A stretch of 64,000 nucleotides of DNA from Levilactobacillus namurensis (GTDB taxonomy: Bacteria; Bacillota; Bacilli; Lactobacillales; Lactobacillaceae): NCBI RefSeq assembly GCF_032197885.1, contig NZ_CP134159.1, positions 682,001 through 746,000 of the forward strand, in the 5' to 3' direction. The notes beneath the pieces are model-generated. The model made no database searches. It was not told the origin of the DNA and saw only the letters and a list, made by a program, of their open reading frames with translations. The position numbers and the translations under genes were made by a program. Shown piece after piece: positions 16,068-23,788 of this stretch (within the stretch, counting starts at the first letter, position 1; each line of letters begins with the position of its first letter).

Positions 16068-18350
16068 ATGGCAAATTATAATCAATCAGTTTTAACTACC
16101 GCTGGGTTGGCTTTAGCCAATCGAGCGGCAAAAGGTTTGGCTAAGTTTAAGATAACCCGAGTTACATCGACAGCAGATGTAGTGGGAAGCTCTGATATTC
16201 CAGAATTGGCTAAACTGCCAAGTGAAGTTCAAGTTGGATCAATTACTGGCCAACAACCCTTGGCTGATGGCGATGAAACGGTTACTGGGACCAAAGTACT
16301 GTTTACTAATCACAATTTGCAGACTAGTTACAAAATCAATGCGGTTGGTTTGTATGCCACAGAGGATGGCAAGACTGAGATTCTCTATTCGGTAATTACA
16401 GCTATTGAGCCGGAGTTTATGCCAGATTATGGTGATCAGGTTTTAATGGAGTTCGGTATGACCATTTATGTGGTAGTTGGTCAGGTTGAGAATATGTCGA
16501 TTGTGGTTAATCCAGACTCGATGGCAACCGTGGCGTATGTCGATAAAGCTATTGCCGACCATCAAGTCGTCTTTCCAGAGACGTTGACGTATTCGGATAA
16601 AAATGAAGCGATTGATGGTAAGTGGCAGTTTAAAAGTGGCATCGTTAATGCCACTGGTGATGATTACGTTTCGAAAAAAGACGCCCAGGACTACACGGAC
16701 GGCAAGGTGGTTGACCTCAAGAAGTATACGGACGATACGGTGACCTATAAGGCTTTGCCGTCTGGTCAGGACCTCTTTCAAATCGTCAACAACTTGAATA
16801 AGCCTTTATACTACCGAGTCAGTTCAAACGATTGGGCCAGTCAAATGAAAAACACTCCGGTCGGTACGGCATTCCTGCTCAATGTTTATCCAGTCAATGG
16901 GGTAAGGCCATCGGTAGATAGTGGAGTACCCAGCTATGCCTACACGCGATTAGTTTTAATGCCTTTTGCTAGTAACGACATTTGGACGGCATATACTTCT
17001 ACTGATGGAAGTGGGAAAATTGCCCATACCGAGTGGGTGAAAGAAACAAATACCGGTACGCAATTTGGCGGCGCCAACCGTATACTAAACAGCAAATTTG
17101 ACCATGGAATGTCAAACTGGCGCGGCTGGGGAACTTCAACTGGGGCTACCGTTGAGGTTGTCGATAATGGAGCCGACTGGGATAAACGCGCTACCCATCT
17201 GCTGCATATAAAAAAGCCTGATGCCGGTGGTCAGTTTGGCTTAGCACAAGATGGGGTTCCCGTTGCACCAAATACGACTTATACAATTAGCGTGAAGCAT
17301 ACAGGATTAGGCAAACTGTATTTGCAGCACGGCAACGGATCATCGGATGCATGGATGGGTAAGTCATTTGAGCAAGGCGAGGAACCAACGGCATATACCT
17401 TTACAACCGGAAATACGCAGTACACCAACATTTATGTCGGATTCGATGGGGGCGAGACTGGCGAGGCTTACGTATCACTAGTCAAACTAGAAGAGGGAGA
17501 AACTCATAGCGGGTGGTCTCCAGCGCCGGAGGATAAGGTCGATATGGCCGATACCGCCAATTGGCAGAAAATAAAAATATCCAACGATGAAGGCGGAGAG
17601 GCGATTGGTGTAGGATCCGGCGAGGATCTATATGCAAAGATTTCGGCCGCTGGTAACGGGACGCGGAGTATCTATGTGAATGATCAAGCCAAGAATAATC
17701 CGATGACTAATGGTGAATCCTGTCGTGGCCTAGTCGTGGCCGATAATGACGGTGCGGTTTGGCAAGCGCAACTAACATCTTGGAACGGAACGCCTATTTC
17801 AATCGTTTATCATGATAATGTGGCGACAGTGACCTTCCCAATGAACGGAAGTATTCCAGTTGCGACAGGTACCGATGCCAATACCCTACTAACCACGGGG
17901 TTCTTTAACCTTTACGGCGTAACGATTAAAAACATGCCGCTCGGCATGACTGGCAAGATTTATGCAACCTTGATGATTAAAATGATTGCCGGTGGAAACG
18001 GTACACAGGTCTTGATGGACACGAACTCATCTCGGATGTGGATTCGCGGTTGGAACTTCAACGGTGGCATCGTCTTCACCCCATGGGAGCAGGTCGCCAT
18101 GGCTGGCAATACGGTCAAGGACAACGGCAACGGTAGTGTCACTATTAACGGAAAGAGTTATGTGCCAGCAAACGAAATGTATACGGTAAATAAGAACGAC
18201 TCCGGTAACGTTATCGGAACGGTTAAGATGCTCGACGGTAACTTGCAAAGCTCGGCTGGTGACCGATTCTATCCCATCAAGTGGTTTAACTCATATGATG
18301 AGGCCATGACGTACAGCAAAGCCCATCCTTATGTGGATTGTCGATGGTGA
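16068..18350 (+). CDS. Tail fibre protein (XkdV-like), likely receptor binding
   Basis: 760 residues. Residues 1-165 (MANYNQSVLTTAGLALANRA, then MEFGMTIYVVVGQVENMSIV) are the conserved fibre N-terminus that docks on the baseplate. After a short helical stalk (residues about 165-240) come beta-rich modules. Residues about 345-480 (NRILNSKFDHGMSNWRGWG... SLVKLEEGETHSGWSPAPED) look like a carbohydrate-binding jelly-roll found in many lactobacillus phage fibres. The end (MYTVNKNDSGNVIGTVKMLD) is a small terminal domain. Variable distal modules set host range. Confidence 0.82.
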   Translation: MANYNQSVLTTAGLALANRAAKGLAKFKITRVTSTADVVGSSDIPELAKLPSEVQVGSITGQQPLADGDETVTGTKVLFTNHNLQTSYKINAVGLYATEDGKTEILYSVITAIEPEFMPDYGDQVLMEFGMTIYVVVGQVENMSIVVNPDSMATVAYVDKAIADHQVVFPETLTYSDKNEAIDGKWQFKSGIVNATGDDYVSKKDAQDYTDGKVVDLKKYTDDTVTYKALPSGQDLFQIVNNLNKPLYYRVSSNDWASQMKNTPVGTAFLLNVYPVNGVRPSVDSGVPSYAYTRLVLMPFASNDIWTAYTSTDGSGKIAHTEWVKETNTGTQFGGANRILNSKFDHGMSNWRGWGTSTGATVEVVDNGADWDKRATHLLHIKKPDAGGQFGLAQDGVPVAPNTTYTISVKHTGLGKLYLQHGNGSSDAWMGKSFEQGEEPTAYTFTTGNTQYTNIYVGFDGGETGEAYVSLVKLEEGETHSGWSPAPEDKVDMADTANWQKIKISNDEGGEAIGVGSGEDLYAKISAAGNGTRSIYVNDQAKNNPMTNGESCRGLVVADNDGAVWQAQLTSWNGTPISIVYHDNVATVTFPMNGSIPVATGTDANTLLTTGFFNLYGVTIKNMPLGMTGKIYATLMIKMIAGGNGTQVLMDTNSSRMWIRGWNFNGGIVFTPWEQVAMAGNTVKDNGNGSVTINGKSYVPANEMYTVNKNDSGNVIGTVKMLDGNLQSSAGDRFYPIKWFNSYDEAMTYSKAHPYVDCRW

Positions 18351-18359
18351 GGTGGTTAG

Positions 18360-18779
18360 ATGATAAACGGAGGTACTGTAAATGGATCTGTCATTAATGG
18401 ACAAATTCAATTTGATGTAACGGATGAATGGAAGCAGGTCAAACTAGGGCCAAATATTACTGGGACGGTTGTTGCTAGAGTCAACAAAGATAGCACAGTC
18501 AGTCTACTTGGGAATATCCACTTACCAGAAGGACAGCCAGCTGGCACTATTCTAGTGTATGGATCCCAGATTTTTGAGTTTAATTTAGTGAATGACGTAG
18601 GACTGAATGCTCATCAAAATACCCCCAGTGGTTCTTGGCAAATATTAGGGGTTTGTTCGTCTAATGGCAACCTAGTTACTAAAGTAAACGAACATGAGGG
18701 GCGATCCATTAACTTGTTTAGTGGTGACTTTTATAATACAGATATGCCGCCGGTGGTTTTGCCGATTATAAGAAAGTAG
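18360..18779 (+). CDS. Tail fibre accessory / receptor-binding-like protein, unknown family
   Basis: 139 residues, MINGGTVNGSVINGQIQFDV. It has a repetitive beta-strand pattern with many Gly, Asn and Val and no cysteine pairs, signal or membrane segment. GAGGTGGTTAG precedes the ATG. The place right after the fibre gene and the lower GC content suggest a small adhesin or fibre-tip protein. I recognise no family. Confidence 0.55.
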   Translation: MINGGTVNGSVINGQIQFDVTDEWKQVKLGPNITGTVVARVNKDSTVSLLGNIHLPEGQPAGTILVYGSQIFEFNLVNDVGLNAHQNTPSGSWQILGVCSSNGNLVTKVNEHEGRSINLFSGDFYNTDMPPVVLPIIRK

Positions 18780-18786
18780 GAGGACT

Positions 18787-18924
18787 ATGGTAAACATAAA
18801 TGATATCTTTATAAATTGCACGAATGTTCGGGGGGGGGGTAAAAGCCCGCTAAGCCACCGAATTTTACCTCTATGGGAGAGCTTGAATTTATGGATATTA
18901 TTGATAGTAGGCGGATTATTTTAA
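18787..18924 (+). CDS. Short ORF carrying a ten-G homopolymer tract
   Basis: ATG 18787 has an excellent AGGAGGAC ribosome binding site. In the sequence given it encodes 45 residues: MVNINDIFINCTNVRGGGKS and then a hydrophobic out-of-pattern end. The codons for RGGG come from a run of ten G (18830-18839). A change of one or two G would stop translation almost at once (TAA follows in one frame, TAA four codons on in another). So the protein is probably the N-terminal stub of a small fibre-region gene that is variable or broken at the tract. The next gene begins inside this ORF in another frame. Confidence 0.4.
   Translation: MVNINDIFINCTNVRGGGKSPLSHRILPLWESLNLWILLIVGGLF
18830..18839. repeat. 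Poly-G tract (10 G)
   Basis: Ten consecutive G bases in an otherwise AT-leaning part of the prophage, inside the start of a translated ORF in the receptor-binding region. Such tracts slip during replication. The exact length could also be a sequencing uncertainty. Confidence 0.85.
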
Positions 18925-19187
18925 AGGGATCGGTACCTAAGGAAGCTATGGCGGTTATGAAGCCGGGAGAAATCGTTACGTGGCATGATTTAATTACATT
19001 TCCAAGTAAGTATACTGGTTTAAAAGTATTGAATGGTCAAGACAACACGCCTAATGATTATTCTAGCGCGTTGCAAAATCTTCAAGTTGCAATTTCTGGT
19101 CAAATATTAAGAGTTAAACCGGAACAAAGCAGCGGTCTTTATACCAGAGCTATTTCCATGGAATCTATTCAGCTGACGTATGATTAA
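18891..19187 (+). CDS. Small phage tail-region protein, unknown function
   Basis: 98 residues from ATG 18891 (MDIIDSRRIILKGSVPKEAM); GGGAGAG lies nine bases upstream, whereas the earlier in-frame ATG 18873 has no such site. Motifs include MKPGEIVTWHDLITFPSKYT. The C-terminus has LYTRAISMESIQL. No domain recognised. Such small beta-rich ORFs between fibre and holin genes are common in lactobacillus prophages and probably belong to the fibre tip or a fibre chaperone. Confidence 0.55.
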   Translation: MDIIDSRRIILKGSVPKEAMAVMKPGEIVTWHDLITFPSKYTGLKVLNGQDNTPNDYSSALQNLQVAISGQILRVKPEQSSGLYTRAISMESIQLTYD

Positions 19188-19199
19188 AGGAGTGATCAA

Positions 19200-19628
19200 A
19201 TGCTAACGTATTATGTAAAAACAGATGAGGAAACAGGATACATTTCGGAAGTAAAAACAGTAGCTACAGAGGGGTACACGGAAATTTACGTTCTTCCTTC
19301 AAGCAAGGAATGGTTCACCAGATACTACAGCCATTACAAGGTTGAAAATTCGGTGGCTAAACCTACCGATTCTGGATTGCCGGATTTAAGCGTGGATTAT
19401 CTCAAACAGGTAATTGATCAGCAAGCGGAGCAACTAATTCAGGCTAATGAATCCATTACGAAGGCCAACAGCACTATTACGACGCTTCAGGGATTAGCTG
19501 GAACGTTAACGGGCCAAGTTGCCAAAGCCAACCAGACCATTGACCAGTTACAAGCGATGGCCGGTTCGTTAACGGGACAAATTGCCCAACTAAAATTATC
19601 TCAAACTGTTACTAACACTAAAGACTAG
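19200..19628 (+). CDS. Phage tail-region protein with C-terminal coiled coil
   Basis: 142 residues. N-terminal about 65 residues form a small beta domain (MLTYYVKTDEETGYISEVKT); residues about 70-135 form a coiled coil with two near-repeats around LTGQVAKANQTIDQLQAMAG and SLTGQIAQLKL. AAAGGAGTG precedes the ATG. It sits between fibre genes and the XkdX gene, where lactobacillus phages carry DUF2977-like coiled-coil proteins. Role unknown, likely structural. Confidence 0.6.
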   Translation: MLTYYVKTDEETGYISEVKTVATEGYTEIYVLPSSKEWFTRYYSHYKVENSVAKPTDSGLPDLSVDYLKQVIDQQAEQLIQANESITKANSTITTLQGLAGTLTGQVAKANQTIDQLQAMAGSLTGQIAQLKLSQTVTNTKD

Positions 19629-19639
19629 GAGGAAATGTT

Positions 19640-19795
19640 ATGTGGCCAGATAAAAATACAATCGCAATGCTATACGGGTGGGGTGCTGTTGTTGCGCCTA
19701 CCACAATGGAATGGTATACAGAGAATGGTTTTATCACAGAATTCGACTACAAAGAAATTACCGGTAAGGATTACGCGGCACCTGCTAAAGAATAG
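19640..19795 (+). CDS. XkdX family small phage protein
   Basis: 51 residues starting MWPDKNTIAMLYGWGAVVAP, with AGGAGGAAATG upstream. The pattern (short N-terminus, YxWG, then ITEFDYKEITGKDYA) is that of the XkdX family, 40-55-residue proteins encoded just before holin/endolysin genes in PBSX-type prophages. Function unknown. Confidence 0.78.
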   Translation: MWPDKNTIAMLYGWGAVVAPTTMEWYTENGFITEFDYKEITGKDYAAPAKE

Positions 19796-19810
19796 TGAGG
19801 TGCTTTTATT

Positions 19811-20113
19811 ATGGAAAGAAAACTCTATGAGCATTACAAAAAGAACCAATTTTGGTTTTGGTCATCGATTGAAACCTACGCCATCGCGATTGTCTTCATC
19901 ATCCAGGTCAATTTTTTCGATTTAAAGCCCCCAGCACATACCGTGTTGGGTTTTTTAGATGACCCTGTTTCAATTTTTATGATTGCGATCATCGGGACAT
20001 TTACAATGGTTTACTCAATCTGGGACTTTCACTGGTTCTATGCCCGACCGATTATGATTGGCTGCCTAGTCTTTGTGTGGATGTCCTTTTTTTTTGGGTT
20101 TCTTGATCCATGA
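19811..20113 (+). CDS. Small phage membrane protein, three membrane segments
   Basis: 100 residues, MERKLYEHYKKNQFWFWSSI. Hydrophobic segments lie at about residues 20-38, 52-72 and 78-98. GAGGTGCTTTTATT precedes the ATG. It lies in the lysis region before the holin gene, where such proteins may assist lysis or block superinfection. No family recognised. Confidence 0.6.
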   Translation: MERKLYEHYKKNQFWFWSSIETYAIAIVFIIQVNFFDLKPPAHTVLGFLDDPVSIFMIAIIGTFTMVYSIWDFHWFYARPIMIGCLVFVWMSFFFGFLDP

Positions 20114-20114
20114 T

Positions 20115-20207
20115 ATGGAGATGGGCGCGTTGATTAGTCCCGGCGCGGTACTGACTGGTGGGGTGATTTGCCGAATTATTAGTTATGCTTTTACGGGGGA
20201 TGATTAG
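20115..20207 (+). CDS. Possible 30-residue phage peptide
   Basis: MEMGALISPGAVLTGGVICR followed by IISYAFTGDD; a single weakly hydrophobic stretch. It starts just after the previous stop and overlaps the next start. There is no clear ribosome binding site, so the call is tentative. Confidence 0.35.
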   Translation: MEMGALISPGAVLTGGVICRIISYAFTGDD

Positions 20208-20397
20208 GATTAGTGATAAGGTACTGACCGCCATTCTCTCCGCTATCTCCGCAATCGCTGTGGGGTACGTTCCGGTCTGGGTGGCACGCATCAATGCCGA
20301 TCGTCCCCCAACGAAGAACGACGAGATACGGCAACTGAAAGAAGAGAATGCGCGACTCAAGGAAGAAAATAAAAAATTGAAAGAGAGAGGTGAGTAG
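20200..20397 (+). CDS. Small phage membrane protein with C-terminal coiled coil
   Basis: 65 residues from ATG 20200 (MIRISDKVLTAILSAISAIA); an in-frame ATG at 20185 is also possible. One membrane helix (residues about 8-28) is followed by a charged coiled coil, IRQLKEENARLKEENKKLKE. This layout, directly before the holin gene, is common in lactobacillus prophages; the protein may regulate the holin. Function unproven. Confidence 0.65.
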   Translation: MIRISDKVLTAILSAISAIAVGYVPVWVARINADRPPTKNDEIRQLKEENARLKEENKKLKERGE

Positions 20398-20398
20398 C

Positions 20399-20686
20399 TT
20401 GGACTATATCCAGCAACTAAACCTAGGAACAACGGCTGAGCTGGCATTGACCATCTTGGTCGTTTTTGTACTGACGCAAGCCGTAAAGCAGACCAAGGTA
20501 CCCAACCAGTACATGCCGTGGCTATCCATGGCCGTGGGGGTTCTAGTCGGACTCCTGTCAGTCTTTGTGACCAGCGACCATAATTTTTTGTCGGGCGGGG
20601 TCATGGGACTCCTGGTCGGGGGCTTCACGTCCGGACTTTTTGACGGTTTCAAAGGCTTTCAGCTAAAGGAGGAAGATAAAAAGTGA
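20399..20686 (+). CDS. Holin
   Basis: About 95 residues. TTG 20399 has AGAGAGGTG at good spacing; GTG 20390 is the alternative. Two or three membrane segments lie at residues about 12-32, 40-58 and 65-85 ([47 protein letters not shown]), followed by a charged tail (QLKEEDKK). The size, topology and overlap with the endolysin start mark it as the holin that opens the membrane for the amidase. I cannot fix the holin family. Confidence 0.78.
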   Translation: MDYIQQLNLGTTAELALTILVVFVLTQAVKQTKVPNQYMPWLSMAVGVLVGLLSVFVTSDHNFLSGGVMGLLVGGFTSGLFDGFKGFQLKEEDKK

Positions 20687-21438
20687 GCTACAAATTAAAT
20701 CACACCTACGAACTGGGGGCCTCCCAGGGCTCCAGCGCTAAGGCCTCGCACCAGTATATCGTGGTGCATGAAACCGGGAACGATTCTAATCGCGGGGTTG
20801 GGAGCGCCAAACGCGAAGCTTCTTATATGAAAGGAAATTGGCGCGCGGCGTACACTCACGCCATCGTGGACGACCGGGGTATCTATATTGTGGGCACTCC
20901 AGGCTACGTGGCCTACGGTGCGGGGAGCCCTGCCAACGAGCGGTCGCCCTTCCAGGTCGAGCTGGCTCACGTCGACAGCCAAAAGCGTTTCGATGCCTCC
21001 TACAAGCGGTATGTGTGGGTTATCCGCTACTTCGCCAAGAAGTACGGTATCCCCCTGATGCTGGACGGCGCCGGTAAGGGCATCAAGTCCCATCGCTGGG
21101 TCACGGAGCATCTGTGGGGCTCCCACACTGATCCATACGACTATCTCCAGAAGTGGGGTATCACTAAGGCTCAATTTGCAAAGGACCTGAAGAACGGTAT
21201 CGGTGGTAAGGCGTCCACAGCTAAGCCGACCTACCTCACCACGGTCAAGCAAGTTAAGGCCATCACGTCGGTGACGCGGTATCATGATAAGGCCTTTAAG
21301 AAAAAGGAGTTGCGCTTCAAGTCGGGTACCATCTTCGATATTGCGAAAGTGGTCAAGTACGGTAAGATCACGCGGCTTCGGCTGGGGAACGGACTGTATA
21401 TCACATCGAACACCGACTATGTGAAAAAGCTAAAGTAG
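20683..21438 (+). CDS. Endolysin: N-acetylmuramoyl-L-alanine amidase with DUF5776-like binding domain
   Basis: 251 residues from GTG 20683, preceded by AAAGGAGGAAG and overlapping the holin stop. Residues about 20-165 form an Amidase_2 domain: [10 protein letters not shown] (first zinc His), [13 protein letters not shown] (second region), VELAH, and [20 protein letters not shown] (last zinc ligands). Residues about 183-251 ([40 protein letters not shown]) match the DUF5776-type wall domain of lactobacillus lysins. No signal peptide, in keeping with holin-dependent release. Confidence 0.88.
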   Translation: MSYKLNHTYELGASQGSSAKASHQYIVVHETGNDSNRGVGSAKREASYMKGNWRAAYTHAIVDDRGIYIVGTPGYVAYGAGSPANERSPFQVELAHVDSQKRFDASYKRYVWVIRYFAKKYGIPLMLDGAGKGIKSHRWVTEHLWGSHTDPYDYLQKWGITKAQFAKDLKNGIGGKASTAKPTYLTTVKQVKAITSVTRYHDKAFKKKELRFKSGTIFDIAKVVKYGKITRLRLGNGLYITSNTDYVKKLK

Positions 21439-21488
21439 AGTACAATGGGTTAGACATTGTGGCTTGGTCACCTCGATGTCATCCTTCT

Positions 21489-21522
21489 GGTCACTTACCT
21501 TCGGGTGAGTGGCCTTTTTTTT
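21489..21522 (+). terminator. Terminator of the prophage late operon
   Basis: An 11-bp stem (with two G-U pairs) between GGTCACTTACC and GGTGAGTGGCC around a TTCG loop, followed by eight T. The IS30 left end begins at the last T. Confidence 0.85.
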
Positions 21523-22645
21523 GCGACGAATTTACAATTGAAGTGCAACAAGTAAGAAAATAAAAAGAAGACTCATAGCCTGAGTCCTGTAAAATGAAGT
21601 CACCACAACAATCATCTAAAGGAGTTCTTAGGCTATGAGTCCATACACCCATCTTACCTTAAAAGACCGTGAATGCATACTGTTAGGAGTTACTTTAAAT
21701 CATACCTATCAAGCTATTGCCAATCAAATCGGCTGTTCCAAAGCTACTGTGTCACGAGAAATTAAACGAAATGGCGGTCGAGGTGCCTATTCTGCCGTAA
21801 AAGCCCAACAAAACTATCATCAGCGGCGGTTAAAGAGTCGTCGACCTAGGTTACTGGAAAACTTAAAACTACGTGATTTTGCCCTTCACTGCATTCTTCA
21901 ACGACAATGGTCACCCGAGCAAATCGCTGGTCGCTTATCTTTCGAGGACAGTCATTGGCATATCAGTCACAACACGATTTATCGCGGAATCGAACAAGAT
22001 AATTTAGGTATTAAGCGTAAAAGTCATGGGGCCCGTGGGTTCGCTCGAAAGTTACGCCACCATGGGAAGACTCGTAAGGTTAAAGGAACTATCAATGAAC
22101 GACGTGGCCGTTTTAATGATGTCCCATCAGTTCATGACCGGCCAGTATCGTGTGAGAATCGGACTCGCTTTGGTCATTGGGAAGGCGATACCGTTCGGGG
22201 CAAGGTCGGACGTTCAGCCTTAGTAACACTGGTCGACCGTAAGTCACGATACCTTCTGTCCCAGCGCGTGCCAAAAGTGAACGCCAAGAACGTGACCCAA
22301 GCGATGATTGACCTCCTGAATACCGTCACACCTAAACGTGTTCGTACGCTCACACCAGACCGAGGAACTGAGTTTGCGGGGTATCGTAAAGTTGGTAAAG
22401 AACTTGATATCTCAGTCTATTTTCCAGACCCCCACGCACCACAGCAACGCGGGACCAACGAGAACACGAATGGTCTCATCCGAGAATATTTTCCCAAAGG
22501 AACTGACCTTGATAAATTGACCGATCAAGATATCAATAAGTTTGTCAGAGATCTAAATAATCGTCCCCGTAAGGTCTTAGGCTGGAAGAGTCCATCTGAA
22601 GTTTTCTTCGGTAAAAAGTTACACTTGATTTGACAATTCGTCGCA
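21522..22645 (+). mobile_element. IS30-family insertion sequence, apparently intact
   Basis: Imperfect terminal inverted repeats begin TGCGACGAATT at the left (21522) and, read inward on the other strand, TGCGACGAATT at the right (ending 22645); 20 of the first 24 positions match. The element contains one full transposase gene. It lies between the endolysin terminator and the tRNA attachment site, so it interrupts no recognisable gene. No clear target duplication is visible in the flanks. Confidence 0.85.
21635..22633 (+). CDS. IS30-family transposase
   Basis: 332 residues with AAAGGAG before ATG 21635. Residues about 10-45 form a helix-turn-helix (YQAIANQIGCSKATVSREIK). The DDE catalytic domain shows FGHWEGDTVRG (first Asp), TLTPDRGTEFAG (second Asp) and QRGTNENTNGLIREYFPKGT (Glu). 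Length and motifs are complete, so the enzyme is probably active. Codon use is more AT-rich than the neighbouring prophage genes. Confidence 0.93.
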   Translation: MSPYTHLTLKDRECILLGVTLNHTYQAIANQIGCSKATVSREIKRNGGRGAYSAVKAQQNYHQRRLKSRRPRLLENLKLRDFALHCILQRQWSPEQIAGRLSFEDSHWHISHNTIYRGIEQDNLGIKRKSHGARGFARKLRHHGKTRKVKGTINERRGRFNDVPSVHDRPVSCENRTRFGHWEGDTVRGKVGRSALVTLVDRKSRYLLSQRVPKVNAKNVTQAMIDLLNTVTPKRVRTLTPDRGTEFAGYRKVGKELDISVYFPDPHAPQQRGTNENTNGLIREYFPKGTDLDKLTDQDINKFVRDLNNRPRKVLGWKSPSEVFFGKKLHLI

Positions 22646-22745
22646 CAAAAAAGCCCCCTCGCATGGGTGAAGCGGCTGGTGGGTGAGACGTTCCGTGTGG
22701 GGATGGTAGATGTAATGATTTAATATCCATTATTAGTGAATGAAA

Positions 22746-22780
22746 AACCACCAGACTTTTACGGTCTGGTGGTTCGTTTT
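22746..22780. terminator. Strong bidirectional terminator near the prophage end
   Basis: AACCACCAGAC (22746-22756) pairs perfectly with GTCTGGTGGTT (22764-22774). T-rich sequence follows on the plus strand and A-rich sequence precedes it, so it can work on both strands and shields tRNA-Arg and prophage from each other. Confidence 0.8.
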
Positions 22781-22807
22781 TCTCTATTTCCCGACTAGGA
22801 ATTTTTG

Positions 22808-22829
22808 TTTTGTCCAAGTTTTGTCCAAG
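22808..22829. repeat. Tandem 11-bp direct repeat near the attachment site
   Basis: TTTTGTCCAAG occurs twice head to tail (22808-22818 and 22819-22829), about 100 bp inside the tRNA end. Paired short repeats at this position are typical arm-type integrase or excisionase binding sites. This role is inferred. Confidence 0.5.
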
Positions 22830-22930
22830 TTAACATCAATTGCTAACGATTGCCATCGTTTTTCTTAGTCAATGAATGCCGTTAAATCAATGTTCCTGAT
22901 GGGTAGAAAGAGATTGAATTGAGTTTAGAA

Positions 22931-22960
22931 TGTCGCAAGAGAGGTTCGAACCCTCGACCT
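22931..22960 (-). other. Likely prophage attachment site (attR) in the 3' end of tRNA-Arg
   Basis: The 3' half of the tRNA gene faces the prophage, and phage sequence ends within about 300 bp of it. Many lactobacillus phages integrate into tRNA 3' ends and rebuild the gene from their own attP. The exact core cannot be set without the other end of the prophage. Confidence 0.5.
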
Positions 22961-23004
22961 ACGGTTTAGAAGACCGTTGCTCTATCCAGCTGAGCTATTG
23001 CGAC
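22931..23004 (-). tRNA. tRNA-Arg (anticodon UCU)
   Basis: The minus strand folds into a full cloverleaf: acceptor GTCGCAA with TTGCGAC and discriminator A, D-arm AGCTCAGCTGGATAGAGC, anticodon stem ACGGT/ACCGT with loop CTTCTAA (anticodon TCT), variable loop AGGTC, T-arm GAGGGTTCGAACCTC. CCA is not encoded. It reads AGA codons. Confidence 0.95.
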
Positions 23005-23021
23005 AGCATAACAACTCTTTC

Positions 23022-23050
23022 ATTATAAAGAAGCACTGGGGCCGTGTCAA
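23022..23050 (-). promoter_or_regulatory. Consensus promoter of tRNA-Arg
   Basis: On the minus strand TTGACA, a 17-bp spacer and TATAAT, ending 18 bases before the tRNA. Both hexamers are perfect. Confidence 0.85.
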
Positions 23051-23066
23051 TCGCGTTTCGCCCGAG

Positions 23067-23095
23067 TTGACGGGGGTGGCTGGATTCGGTACAGT
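23067..23095 (+). promoter_or_regulatory. Promoter for the gene at 23129
   Basis: TTGACG, a 17-bp spacer and TACAGT, followed by AAGGAGG before the GTG start. Confidence 0.65.
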
Positions 23096-23128
23096 AGTGA
23101 TAATGTTAACTTAAGGAGGGCGTTACTT

Positions 23129-23440
23129 GTGACCTTTATTCATATCGGCGCCGAAGTCGTGGTCTTTTTTGCGGCGATTACGCTGATTTATTACTTTTTC
23201 CAGATCACCCAAGCACTGGGGGAGCGGAAACAGAACATTAAATACTTAATTATTGCTGCTGTGGTCTTATTTGTGGCGTACCCCGTTTCCAATCTTTCGG
23301 GAAAGAAGAATGTGAGCCCCACCACGCAAGTTTCTAACCAGGTAAAGAAGGCCCAAAAGCACCATCAGTCTAAGAAAGAGTCTGCTAAAAAGGCCTCTAA
23401 GCAGGAGTCGCAGAAGCAACAGTCGGGTGAGGATCACTAA
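23129..23440 (+). CDS. Small membrane protein with basic Lys/Gln/Ser tail
   Basis: 103 residues from GTG 23129 behind AAGGAGGGCG. Two membrane helices (residues about 5-25 and 38-53: VVVFFAAITLIYYFF; YLIIAAVVLFVAYPV) are followed by a low-complexity tail of Lys, Ser, Gln and Glu (KKAQKHHQSKKESAKKASKQ). I know no defined family. It is probably a cell-envelope protein with a positively charged tail. First host gene after the prophage. Confidence 0.65.
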   Translation: MTFIHIGAEVVVFFAAITLIYYFFQITQALGERKQNIKYLIIAAVVLFVAYPVSNLSGKKNVSPTTQVSNQVKKAQKHHQSKKESAKKASKQESQKQQSGEDH

Positions 23441-23550
23441 AAAAGTAAGGATTTTTCAAAGCTTTGGCAAAAGGTAGTGGTTTTCGCTTGCAATATTCCT
23501 GTAACATTAAGATAATGTAATTGTAACTTGATGTAACGGGGGGATTTCAG

Positions 23551-23700
23551 ATGACTGCTATTTTTGTGATTTTATTGATTATCGTATTCGCCGGACTTGG
23601 GCAATTATATCTTGATAACCGGGAAAATTTCCGCAAAAAGAGTAAGCACCTGGCGACGCACAATCGATTCAGCAATAATTCGAACCAACGTTTCAGTTAA
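23551..23700 (+). CDS. 49-residue membrane protein
   Basis: MTAIFVILLIIVFAGLGQLY then a polar basic half (RENFRKKSKHLATHNRFSNN). One N-terminal membrane anchor. GGGGGGA lies upstream, and an intrinsic terminator follows directly. Function unknown; the clean start-to-terminator unit supports a real gene. Confidence 0.55.
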   Translation: MTAIFVILLIIVFAGLGQLYLDNRENFRKKSKHLATHNRFSNNSNQRFS

Positions 23701-23707
23701 TTTTGCG

Positions 23708-23735
23708 CCCGCTGGCAGTTGTCAGCGGGTTTTTT
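23708..23735 (+). terminator. Intrinsic terminator
   Basis: CCCGCTG pairs with CAGCGGG around an 8-base loop, followed by six T. Confidence 0.85.
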
Positions 23736-23788
23736 GGACTCAAAGTGATACAGTAAGGGGCAACAAGCTAAAAAAGGAGTGATGGCCG

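Noticed and set aside
18830..19187. Fusion of the poly-G ORF with the following 98-residue ORF by slippage
   Set aside because: In the frame of the second ORF a TAA follows directly after the G tract, so no tract length can join them.
19635..19925. 96-residue ORF overlapping the XkdX gene
   Set aside because: The XkdX frame has the proper ribosome binding site and family pattern; this frame is an overlap without such support.
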